Shown piece by piece: positions 8,156-19,200 of a stretch of 64,000 nucleotides of DNA. Each line of letters starts with the position of its first letter. The first letter of the stretch is position 1. This DNA comes from Hexactinellida sp. DTS-2022 (taxonomy: Eukaryota; Porifera; Hexactinellida), in the NCBI GenBank assembly GCA_028753945.1, contig JAPNXP010000014.1:4836001-4900000 (forward strand). The letters are read 5' to 3'. Both the position numbers and the translations under genes were made by a program. The notes beneath the pieces are model-generated. The model was not told where the DNA came from, searched no databases, and saw only the letters and a list, made by a program, of their open reading frames with translations.

Positions 8156-10801
8156 ATGTCCCAAGTGCTCTCCCAGGAACCTCCTCTCCAGAATTGTACC
8201 AACACACTTAACTTCTCCCCTGTGTCATCAAAAGAAATGCCCATTAACCTGGTCACGCCCAGTAAAATAAGGAAACAAGTATCACTAGATGTCTACATAG
8301 ACCTTACAACACCAAGGCTTATACAAAAGAGTCCTAAGCCGCGAATTCTTACAGATTGCATTATCGATGAGATTGTTATCAGCGATTCTGATGACGAATC
8401 TCCTCCGAAACGTGTTAAAGATTGTGCATCTCCATTTTCCACGCCAACACGTATAAAATCTGCGCCACCAAACACATTTAGAAAATCCTGTTCACCTCTC
8501 ACCAAGAACAATGGAAAAGCCTGTTCACCTCTCCAACCTCCTGTAACTAAGAACAATGGATTACTCACCAAATTATACCAAACTCCGATACGAAATGGCG
8601 CTACAAAAGAATCTCCGAACAAAAATATAAATTCTCCTATTTTGAATACGATTGAATGCCAATCCCCACAAAACAGTGTCAAGCACTCTACGCCTGTTTC
8701 TGACCTAACAATGCCTACTCCTCTACAGATCCCAAACTCGCCGGATACACACAGCGTGTCAATGAACAGCTGTCCACAGTTAACTCCCATTAAAACAACC
8801 GTAGACTCTTTTGGACAAAAGCTGGAAACTTTTAACTTTGATAATGACGAGCGCCTGTTTCCTACTGACATTACTACAGTTGAATTATTCGCTTCCACTT
8901 CCAACTTGTGTACAACACCTTCAGAAACCTCGCGAAATATCACACTTAAAAGTGCCCTCGGTAAAAGTGTTATAAAAAACGAGAGTCCAAATTCCCTCCC
9001 AAAAATGAGTTTCGTGCAATCAAATTCCGCGAGACAACCCACGGTTGGTTCCCAGTTAGCAGATAAGTTAAAAACAGTTATATTTGAGGACGCTATTCCC
9101 TCCGAATTAATGAACTCAGATTTCTATACACCGACAGGGAAAACAGCTTTAGACGAAGAGTTCTTCACACCAGTTCCCTCCATTCCTTCTGCCACTAGTG
9201 CAGCTAATCTAACTCTACAGAGACTCGAGAGTAATTGGAAATGTTATAGACAACCTGGTTATCCTATTAAATTCCTTAGCGACATATCCGTTGAGGGGCA
9301 AGATATCCCGAATGAATGGATAGATGACAGTATCAACTTACCTCTAGAGGGACAGACCAGTTTCGTTAAAATCAATTCTCTACAATTCGTACGCTCTTGT
9401 ATTACAACTCCGCGTATTAAGATTTCCAAATTCCTTTTAACCCCACTTGTAACCCACCTCGTGACATCACAGGATGTCGATACAGCTGTTATAACAGCTA
9501 ACCTACTGTGTGACGTCATCAAGACACACCCAGCTGCAACCTTAAATAACACAGAGTGTTATAACGATGTGTTTACATGGGACCTTCTAAACACTTCGTT
9601 AGAAACTCTATGTAAAGAGACTTGCATAGGAATTGCATTTGACAGCTTATTGAAGCTGTATTGTGACGTCATTGAGAGTGAAATAATCAATTATCAGTCA
9701 GATACTACTAGCTACACTCATTCATTGTTTTGGCCTAAATCTTCGTGTGTGTGTTTGAGTGGCGTTTTGAAAGATCTAATTGCATATACATACAGATTAT
9801 TCTCCAAACAGTGTCCTATTATATACACACTGTTCAGGCTATTCGAGCTTATATTGGAGTGGAGCGTAAAGTTAAATGAAGTTATATGGCACGAACAAGC
9901 TGCGTACGAATTTAATTCTCAGTTCTCTAATCTCAAAACTGAAGACTACTCTCAGTTCACTGCATGTATTGCTCCCCCCTGGTTTGCCGGTTATATTGCC
10001 CAGGTCCGCTTGCGTGAGATCGGGGTCCCTCCTCTCCGATTAGCTCCTTTAGCCACCAGTCTAAAAGAGTTCTTTGCAACATACACCGATTTCCTTCCTA
10101 CCCACCCACAAGAGAAGATACAAGAATCCGCTATCGACACGGCGTCTCGGGACCGGCTGATTAAAGCCGCACAACACGGCGAGTGCCACGTTATAAAACA
10201 ATTAATTCGCGATGGCTGTGACCCGAACATTTGTGACGAGAAGAACTGGAATTCTCTGCTACGCGCTTGTTGGCGCGGCAGAGTTTCTAGTGTTGAAGCG
10301 ATTGTGGAAGCTTCCATTGAGAACAACACACAGGTTAATATTGTGCAGATCAATGCAGGTGCTACTCCACTGCATTTAGCTGCTAAATGCGGTAATATAG
10401 ACGTTTGTGTGTGTCTCTTAAATATGGGTGGACCATCCCTGTTGCTGCATCGTGATAAAGATGGATATTTCCCGTATGAAATGGCTACAAATTCGAAGCT
10501 TGTTAAACTATTGAAAATAGACTATAACGAAGACAAGTTCGATAGAATCTCAGCTTCATTAGGGTTTAATACAAACTTACGTGTTCCCATTGATACAAAC
10601 ACAATTCTCGAATTCGAGTCAATGGTTTGTACAGCAATAAGGGGACTGTTCGTTAAAGGAGGATTCGATCAAAATGACGTCACAGCTTGTCAACAGTCAC
10701 ACTTGTTTGTACAGAAATTAATTTCACAGATAAATAGGAGTCAAATGCACTCCATTAAGCTAACACGGTTAACTGCTCTCATTAATTCGTATTTCGTTTA
10801 A
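8156..10801 (+). CDS. SLF1/SLF2-like SMC5/6 loader: N-terminal SIMs, helical middle, C-terminal ankyrin repeats
   Basis: Intronless, 881 residues from the ATG of MSQVLSQEPP (a TTG two codons upstream is ignored). Residues 1-330 are disordered and Ser/Thr-Pro rich, with two SUMO-interaction-type motifs: VYIDLT (46-51) and IVISDSDDE (73-81). Residues about 400-640 are helical; the segment with LLTPLVTHLVTSQDVDTA and FTWDLLNTSLETLC resembles what I recall of the SLF2/FAM178 domain. Residues about 660-800 are ankyrin repeats (GCDPNICDEKNWNSLLRAC, GATPLHLAAKCGN). They end in LLNMGGPSLLLHRDKDGY, which resembles the GGPVLLQQRN stretch of human SLF1. SLF1 and SLF2 act together with RAD18 to bring SMC5/6 to damaged DNA. 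The BRCT repeats of vertebrate SLF1 are absent. The family call is inference from remembered sequence; ankyrin repeats and SIMs are directly visible. Confidence 0.55.
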   Translation: MSQVLSQEPPLQNCTNTLNFSPVSSKEMPINLVTPSKIRKQVSLDVYIDLTTPRLIQKSPKPRILTDCIIDEIVISDSDDESPPKRVKDCASPFSTPTRIKSAPPNTFRKSCSPLTKNNGKACSPLQPPVTKNNGLLTKLYQTPIRNGATKESPNKNINSPILNTIECQSPQNSVKHSTPVSDLTMPTPLQIPNSPDTHSVSMNSCPQLTPIKTTVDSFGQKLETFNFDNDERLFPTDITTVELFASTSNLCTTPSETSRNITLKSALGKSVIKNESPNSLPKMSFVQSNSARQPTVGSQLADKLKTVIFEDAIPSELMNSDFYTPTGKTALDEEFFTPVPSIPSATSAANLTLQRLESNWKCYRQPGYPIKFLSDISVEGQDIPNEWIDDSINLPLEGQTSFVKINSLQFVRSCITTPRIKISKFLLTPLVTHLVTSQDVDTAVITANLLCDVIKTHPAATLNNTECYNDVFTWDLLNTSLETLCKETCIGIAFDSLLKLYCDVIESEIINYQSDTTSYTHSLFWPKSSCVCLSGVLKDLIAYTYRLFSKQCPIIYTLFRLFELILEWSVKLNEVIWHEQAAYEFNSQFSNLKTEDYSQFTACIAPPWFAGYIAQVRLREIGVPPLRLAPLATSLKEFFATYTDFLPTHPQEKIQESAIDTASRDRLIKAAQHGECHVIKQLIRDGCDPNICDEKNWNSLLRACWRGRVSSVEAIVEASIENNTQVNIVQINAGATPLHLAAKCGNIDVCVCLLNMGGPSLLLHRDKDGYFPYEMATNSKLVKLLKIDYNEDKFDRISASLGFNTNLRVPIDTNTILEFESMVCTAIRGLFVKGGFDQNDVTACQQSHLFVQKLISQINRSQMHSIKLTRLTALINSYFV

Positions 10802-11382
10802 TTCTCATTTTACAGCTGATCACTATACAATACAACCCACCTCGAAATGTATCGCGAAAGATTTTTGATTCCAGAGGTTTGTGTTCTTAGAAGATTGACT
10901 TTAGAGTCGTATTTATTAATCTTTCCTTTAAAATGTATTATTTATCAAATCAATTGATAAACGGTTTTATTCGCGTCCCAATGTTATTTCATAAATTAAT
11001 TAACCCTTAAATTTTCCGAATATGTTGACTGTTCTCAATAAGTCCGAATAATCAAGGTTGCACTGTAGTATTAATCACCACAATATATTATTGGTTAAAT
11101 CTTAAGAACATATTTCTCTATTTATAATACCCTGTATCCACCAGTGTATTATACAGCCTTTTGTAAATACGCTCCCAATCCTGGTCTGATCCAATTTTCA
11201 TACGCCTAAATCACAAATTAATGTTATGGTATAGGAGAAGATTCCAATTTTTCGCGCTCCTAATTATTTTTTCCCCTAAAATCATACTCCAAAAGGAACG
11301 TCTCGCGCTCCTGGATAATACCCTATATCCACTGTATTTATTTCTCTCAAATACTTAGTATATAGCATAACTGGTAATATAG
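10802..11382. other. Intergenic region with a dispersed repeat
   Basis: AT-rich 3' flank of the SLF-like gene and 5' flank of PHB1. It contains the repeat at 11143-11335 and no gene. Confidence 0.7.
11143..11335. repeat. Dispersed repeat family L copy 1
   Basis: Nearly the same sequence recurs at 39577-39755: TTTGTAAATACGCTCC, CCTGGTCTGATCCAATTTTC, CGCCTAAATCACAAATTAAT, TTCGCGCTCCTAA and CGTCTCGCGCTC in the same order. Confidence 0.8.
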
Positions 11383-12768
11383 ATGTACGGGTTGGTTAGC
11401 AAGCTTGGCTGGCTCGGCCTAGGCATGGCAGCAGTAGGCGCAGCTGTGAATCAATGCCTATACAATGTGGACGGGGGAGAGCGAGCTATTATATTCGATA
11501 GATTCCGCGGTGTGCTCACCCACGTTTCAGGAGAGGGCTCGCACTTTATGATCCCGCTTGTACAGAAGCCGTACATATACAGTATCCGCGCCACGCCGCG
11601 CAGTGTACGCGTGGAGACAGGCAGCAAGGATCTGCAGAGTATCGACATAACACTGAGGGTGCTGTTCCATCCACAGGAGACTCAGCTGGTGAGCATATTC
11701 AGGAACCTCGGGGTAGATTATGCTGACAAGGTGCTCCCATCAATCACTACAGGTACATACTAGTATATTGTGTATAAGAACACTATATTGGAAAACGGTT
11801 GCCATATGTCCCTATATATTTTATGCCGTTATAAGAACATTTATGCAGTTCCCGACGATGTGCTTATAATCGGCATCCACTGTATATAACAAGTTATATC
11901 CATCAAGACAACACTTAGTAAAATATATTATAGGATAGTGACAAATTGACAATCATAATTCAGTATGATGAGACACCCGTTAATTGGACAACTTATTAAT
12001 TGGCACAAATATTAAGTATGTCCCATTATTCCCTCGCGACGCTAAAATTTTCACTTATCAATGATCAATGTTACAGTCGTTCTAAAATGGATTTTCCTAT
12101 AATTTAATACAGTAGAACCTCGTTAGTACGAACACAGTTGATACCAAATTCCGCATAAGACGAACACTATTCCAGTCCCCTTCAAAGCCTTTTTAACAAA
12201 ATTACACCGGTTAATAAATTCCAGATAAGACGAACGCATTTTACGGTACCCTGGTGTTCCTACTAACGAGGTTCCACTGTATGATTGCATTACTGCTATT
12301 TATATTATCCCTTTAGAGGTGCTTAAGTCGGTGGTGGCAGAGTTCGACGCGTCTGAGCTGCTAACGCAGAGAGACCTGGTGAGTCAGCGCATCGCAGAGA
12401 TGCTCTCCATCAGAGCAGACTACTTCGGAATCCTCCTGGACGACATTTCCATAACGCATCTCAACTTCGGGAGAGAGTTCACAAACGCCGTGGAGCAGAA
12501 ACAGGTGGCTCAACAGGAAGCGGAGAAAGCTCGCTTCTTCGTTGAGAAGGCTGAGTTCATAAAGCAGGCTAACGTAATTACCTCGGAGGGAGATGCCAAG
12601 GCGGCTGAAATACTAGCAGAGGCGTTCAAGTCGGCTGGCGACAGTCTCATAGAGCTACGGAGATTAGAAACTGCTGAGGACGTGGCGAGAATGCTAGCTA
12701 ATTCTAAAAACGTAGCGTATCTCCCTGGGGGGAATGATCAGCATCTGTTGTTACAGATACCCCCATAG
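11383..12768 (+). CDS. PHB1: Prohibitin 1 (2 exons)
   Basis: Subunit of the ring-shaped prohibitin complex in the mitochondrial inner membrane, which scaffolds m-AAA protease and cristae. Exons 11383-11752 and 12317-12768 join in phase 1 to give 273 residues (human PHB1 272). An N-terminal hydrophobic anchor ([15 protein letters not shown]) precedes [19 protein letters not shown]. The PHB/SPFH domain includes [31 protein letters not shown] and [12 protein letters not shown], then [17 protein letters not shown]. The C-terminal coiled coil runs through [23 protein letters not shown], and the tail is [25 protein letters not shown] and the C-terminus fit PHB1 rather than PHB2. The intron holds an E-family and a B-family MITE. 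Confidence 0.96.
11770..11881. mobile_element. MITE family E copy
   Basis: Internal GGAAAACGGTTGCCATATGT and the right end CTTATAATCGGCATCCACTG, in the PHB1 intron. The left end is eroded (TATAAGAACACT). Confidence 0.7.
12110..12279. mobile_element. MITE family B copy (best-preserved ends)
   Basis: CAGTAGAACCTCGTTAGTAC at left, ACTAACGAGGTTCCACTG at right, TA at 12108-12109 and 12280-12281. It lies 37 bp before the PHB1 exon 2 acceptor. Confidence 0.88.
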
Positions 12769-13224
12769 ACTGGTTAATAGCATAGGAATAGTAGTGCACC
12801 CTATACACTTATCATAGCTGCTGCCTAATGGCTAGTTCTTATCGATTTATTTGTTACGTTTCTATTGTAGTGTTACTAGATATTAAATACTTTCTAAATT
12901 GGAATTCTTAGCTAATACGTAGGATTTTTCCATCCCTTAAGTATTTGCAAACTTTCTATAGGGGGGGCAACCTTTCAAGGGGTTGTCTAATTTTCGAGAA
13001 TTTGCGTTACGCAATGTTTGGACAGCCTCAAAAGGAATTTATATTATTACTGTATTGTATTACAAGTTAGTAATAGTTATAATTAATTGCCTATAATTTG
13101 GAATATTTCCCGTCTAAATTCTCTTTATAACTTGTATATATTTGAATTTATTAGTTTTTATACCGTTTACATGCAGCCAGATGATTCTATATTTGCTGGA
13201 AGTTAACAAATCTCATCCCAAGAT
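12769..13224. other. Intergenic, no feature recognised
   Basis: 3' flank of PHB1 and 5' flank of the receptor kinase. AT-rich; nothing supportable seen. Confidence 0.7.
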
Positions 13225-16200
13225 ATGTCTATTTCATTATTTTTAATTTTATTTATATTTCGCTATTCAGATGGATGTTCCCAGCCAGTAAACTCATTCT
13301 GTGATTCTAATTTTATACAAGGTATACCACGCATTACTTACTCCAATTTATTCATTGTTTTTGCAAAAGTCTTGAAAACTGTATACAGTAGATGCCGGAT
13401 ATAAGAACATGCCTCTGGAAAACCGTTTCCACTTATCCCTATATACTTTATGCCGGTTATAAGAACACTATATGCAGTTCCCGATAATGTTCTTATAACC
13501 GGCATCCACTGTAACTCAATAATTAATGTATTAGTCTCATAGTACAGTCCGCTCTGCTTATTGTGAACAAGATTTCGTCTGCTTAATATGAAGATTTTTT
13601 TATTTTGACAAGCCCTACGGTCCCAATTTAACAACTTACATAGGGTTTGTATTATGTTGAGTTCGCTTATTATGAAGTCTCTCTATTATGAACACAATTT
13701 ATGGCCCATTAAATGTTCATAATAAAAGAACCTGACTATATATTAATTTGCTCTATCCCGTTTAGACAACACATTCTTCATAGCAGAGGATGGCGATGAC
13801 ACACGCGACTGCTCTAACGCTATGCCTTGCGGCTCCTTACAAGGCGCGTTTACCCGCGGCGCTCTAGAAGGCAGAACAGGAGTTCTCATACACATACAGC
13901 CAGGTGTCTACAGTGGCACTCAACAATCCCTTTATTTCAGCTCAGTCAACCAAACTAACTTATCCATTCAGTGTAATGCTACAGCTATTAATGACTCCTG
14001 TGTATTCGATCTGAAAGGCACTAACAGGTTCCTAACCATGGATGCGTCACACGATGAATCTATATTAGTAGAGTTAATCGGACTGCAACTTAAGAATGGA
14101 TTTGTTAGTGGAGAGAACGGTGGTCTTGTTCTAACTAGGAACGTGCATTGTTTGAGCATAGATAACTGTAGCTTTTCCTCTAATGACACGGCTCTACAGT
14201 GTGCAGTGGGTATGGCTATAGCCCTCTACAACACTAGGACCAATCTCAAGCATTCTACGTTTGATTATATTCCCGATACGACGTCTAACATTGTATACTT
14301 ACACGGGTTGTATAACGGGAGCAAGGATACTATTGCTGTTTCTGTGTTAAATGTTACGTTTATGGAGAACAGCTATGATGTTGAAAACTCTATGGTTAGT
14401 AGTACAGTTAATCCAGCTGTGTGTTTTAGTTAGCTAGGAAGTTATTACAGTCGAAATCGGGTTTTTTTGCCACGGGTTTTTTTGCCTTATCGGGTTATTT
14501 TGCCTCCTTGCTTCTCCTTGTTTCTTCATAACCTCATAGAACTGTATATTGTTAAATACGGGTTTTTTTGCGTATCGGGTTTTTTTGCCTCTTTTTCCAT
14601 GCATTTAGGGGTGCAAAAAAATCCAGTTTTGACTGTATTAGTTGCTTACTTATATACCGTATTTCCCCGAAAAAATTGCATTTATATGATAAACTAATAT
14701 CCACTAGTTGATAAGTGTAATTGCATTAATTTAGGCAATTTCGGTTAGTTTACTGTCACTGAGAACAATTAGATATACCTAAATATTATTTTCTGGATTT
14801 TCCAAAAATTTGTCTATAGTGTATTGGGCAAAGCCTTTTAAATATAAAAACCCGGCTTCTCAGAGGTTTAAAGTTGAGGGGTTGAAAAAAATAACTTTGT
14901 CTGTCCCTGAAAATCGCATTAGAAAAGGTGTTGGCCCCGATATATTTAGTTCCATTTTAAATTAAGAATTGTTATAATCAACGAGGTATCGGTCCATTAT
15001 TAAAATACTTTCCAGTGAATTTTGCGACCGATAAATTAGAGGATATCACATACATATTAGTTGTATTAATTAATATCTCCATTTAGGTTGACATGTACTT
15101 TTCTAACCTGACAGACATGGTCTCTATATCGACTCTCTATGAGCTGAACAGACAAATAGACACATACTACGTGTGTATATTCATAGTGGCTCCCAGACAG
15201 ATTAATTCTATTTATATCAACAGTTCAGAGGTTGCTATATTAAATGGTATTGAGTCCCCAGGATCCGAGCCTGTTCATATTGACTATCTATCTATGCACC
15301 ATCCCTTAAGCGTTCTACAGATTAGCACGATTCGAGAAATAGGTATGTATGGACTGTTGTAATGAACTACAGGGAACTCCCGTTATAACCAAGTCGGATA
15401 TAACGAATTAACCGCTTAAAAGAAAAGGATATTTATATTTTCCCCCAGAGCACTAAATGCATTAATTATTATCCGCTTATAACGAATATCCGGATAACGA
15501 AGGAATTTACATGTCCCAAGTACTTTGTTATACGGAGAGTTCTCTGTAGATGATCATTAATATACTAATAATACTATAGTACAGTAGACTCATTAATGCG
15601 AACACCAGGGGACCTTCGAACTTTGTTCGAATTATCCGAAATTCGTAATTTTTTAACGGAGTAATTTTAATGCATTTGCTAGGGGAATTAAAGCTTTACT
15701 TTTACCGACATTTGCATTATCCGTGTCCGTATTACCGAGTGCTTACAGTATCACAATTACGCCTATTAACCTGCTGTATTTCCTTAGAGATAGAACGTCT
15801 GGATTGGTATGGAGGTTATTTCTCTCTCACTAGAACAGTAACTATAACAGGCACCTCAAACTGGTACTGTCAAATAAACACAGTGTGTACTCCTGCCTGG
15901 TTTCCGTCCGCCCTTCTATTCAAGACAGCTATTAAGCTAGGGCAGAATGCTATTCTGACTATGACAGGGTACTATGTACCACACTCTCAAAGCTCTATTA
16001 GTATTGAGAACTATGGGACTCTACATATTAACAATACTGAATTAATAAAGTTCGATTCAATACAAAATTTCAATTACCTAAAGCTTGAGGGAGATTTTCC
16101 GTTTGTAAGATCTTTCAATCAAACATCAAGTGGCGTTCTAAATATAGTATATGGAGAAATAGTACCTTGGTATGTCGCGTATTTATATTTGGATGGAAAA

Positions 16201-19200
16201 GTTTGGTTGAGTTTTAATCAAATCCATGATTGTCCATATCACAACACTTCTATTACAATAATAATGTATTACTATTCAGAGGGGACCCCAGAGCCATATC
16301 CATACGATGGACTCAATTATACTATCAACCAGGTGCATGGAGGGGAGTATTGGAATGCTAACTTTACAGGTAAGAATTATTTGTAGGTTTGTATTGTACG
16401 TAACTCTTTGTAATAATTTATTGATTATTGGTTTGTACAGTCTATATTCGGTTAATTCCTTTAAAAAGCTTAGCAAAGATTCCAGTTTTCCAGGAAAATA
16501 CTATAAGCTTTGATTCATGCTAATTTTATAATACACTATTTATTCACTGGATTTTATTAATACTGTCTTGCTTGGTGAGAAAAGGTGTTTTTCGATTTTT
16601 CTAAAATCTGTTGGAGCGATGTTCTCATAATAATCATGTTATGCAACATGTACAGTAGACTCTCGTTAATACGAACACCAGAGGACCTTCGAAACTTGTT
16701 CGTACTATTATCCGGAAATCGTCTAAACGGAGTCACTTGCATGCATTTGTATAGTCTAGGAGAATTAACCTTGTACTGTACTGCTTAACGATATTTCGCC
16801 TACCCATGTTCGTACTAACGGAGTCTACTGTGGTTTGATAATACAGTCAGGTTCTTTTATTATGAACATTCAAGGGACCAAAAATTGTGTTCATAATAGA
16901 GAGACTTCATAATAACCGAACTCAACTTAATGCAAACCCTATGTGAGTTGTTAAATTGGGACCATAGGCTTGTTCATAATAAAAAATCTTCACATTAAGC
17001 AGACGAAATATTGTTCATAATAAGCAGATATGACTGTATCACTATATAGTGAGCACCTTGCATTAGATATCGCCTGCAAGCACCTGTCATGCGGCTGTCA
17101 CAGCTGTCGCAGCAGCCCCGCCTGCACCTACTGCGTCATAACTCACAGCTGTTTGGAGGACACGGATACCAGTCCGCTGTCCGCTTGTCCCATTCAGATG
17201 AAGCAGTCTTGCTGTCCGAACGACTGTAACGGGTACTACTGCGATTCAAAGATAGACCTATGTCGGTGCCCACCCATGTTCGGGGGATTTGACTGCAATA
17301 CTTGTAAGCTCTCTATTTCATTAGGATACTCACTGTATTGATTATCTAATTCATATAGTAGAACTCTTGTTATATTGATTATCTAATTAATACAGTAGAA
17401 CTCTGTTATATTGATTATCTAATTAATACAGTATAACTCTTGTTAAATTGACTATCTAATTAATATAGTATAACTCTGTTAAATTGACTATCTAATTAAT
17501 ATAGTAGAACTCTGTTATATTGACTATCTAATTATTACAGTAGAACTCTGTTATATTGATTATCTAATTAATACAGTATAACTCTGTTATATTGATATCT
17601 AATTAATACAGTAGAACTCTGTTATATTGACTATCTAATTATTACAGTAGAACTCTGTTATATTGACTATCTAATTATTACAGTAGAACTCTGTTATATT
17701 GATTATCTAATTAATACAGTATAACTCTGTTATATTGATATCTAATTAATACAGTAGAACTCTGTTATATTGACTATCTAATTATTACAGTAGAACTCTG
17801 TTATATTGATTATCTAATTAATACAGTATAACTCTGTTATATTGATTATCTAATTAATACAGTAGAAATCGGTTATAACTTATTGGGTTAGTACGTAATA
17901 ATTTTTCTACCAAGTTTATAAAGCAGTATATACGTATTTCTATGTAGGGTAATTTCGGTTAGTACGTACATTCAGATAATACCTACTTATTTTTCCTGCC
18001 CGAGGGGTAATTACTTCCGAATTCTACTGTACTGTATAATGATATGATTTGCAATTTTAGTTCTGTTTAAATTCCTATTAATCTCGTGGCTAGGTTTCTG
18101 TAGATAATAACATCACTAACTTTACTAGGTAATATTAACAAAGTACTTTTTCACATATATCAAAATTTTACAGATTGCATTTCTTATTTCATAGAATAGT
18201 TATCTTTATTGTTGCTTTACTTAATGCTTGATATAGTATATTATTAAAAAATGCAAAATGACAAAATACTTTTCTTTCGTTTGTTTGTTAGTTTGTTTGA
18301 TCATTAGTTTGTTTGATCATTTAATCATTTAAGTAATATTATATTATTAATAAAAAGTCTGGATATTGGATAAGTTATTTTAGTTACTATTTATCATATT
18401 TGTGTTTAGTCCACTGGTGGGTAGTCCTAACTGCAGCCGCGTCGCTCGGAACTATAGTTACCTTCTTCGCCATTTGTGGAGTGTACAAGTGCTGGCAGAG
18501 ATCAATGCGCCACAAACTTAGAGACCTGAGGGACCACTTGGAAGAGGAACACAACTGCTATCTGGACAGAATACAGAATAGACAGGTGCCCCCCAGTCTC
18601 ATTATAGACTTCAAGGAGATTAGAATTAAGAGACAGTAAGTGTTGTTTGTTTGTTTGTTGTTTGTATGTTTGTTTGTTTGATGTATGTTTGTTTATTTGT
18701 TTGTTTGTTTGTTTGTTTGTTTGTTTGTTTGTTTGTTTGTTTGTTTGTTTGTTTGTTGTTTGTTTGTTTGTTGTTTGTTGTTTGTTTGTTTGTTTATTTG
18801 GTTATTTATTTGTTTGTTTGTTTGTTTGTTTGTTGTTTGTTTGTTTGTTTGTTTGTTTATTTGTTTGTTTGTTTGTTGTTTGTTGTTTGTTTGTTGTTTG
18901 TTTGTTTGTTTATTTGGTTATTTATTTGTTTGTTTGTTTGTTTGTTTGTTGTTTGTTGTTTGTTTGTTTGTTTATTTGGTTATTTATTTGTTTGTTTGTT
19001 TGTTTGTTTGTTGTTTGTTTGTTTGTTTGTTTATTTGTTTGTTTGTTTGTTTGTTTGTTTGTTTGTTTGTTGTTTGTTGTTTGTGTGTTTGTTTACTTTA
19101 TATATATTTATATACTACGTATATTTGTTATTTATTATTCCTCTGTAGAGTTGGTTGTGGTAGTTTCGGAGAGGTGTACGAGGGGAACTGGCGGAATTCA

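Noticed and set aside
8293-9042. 249-codon minus-strand frame
   Set aside because: Antisense shadow of the SLF-like gene with no domain features.
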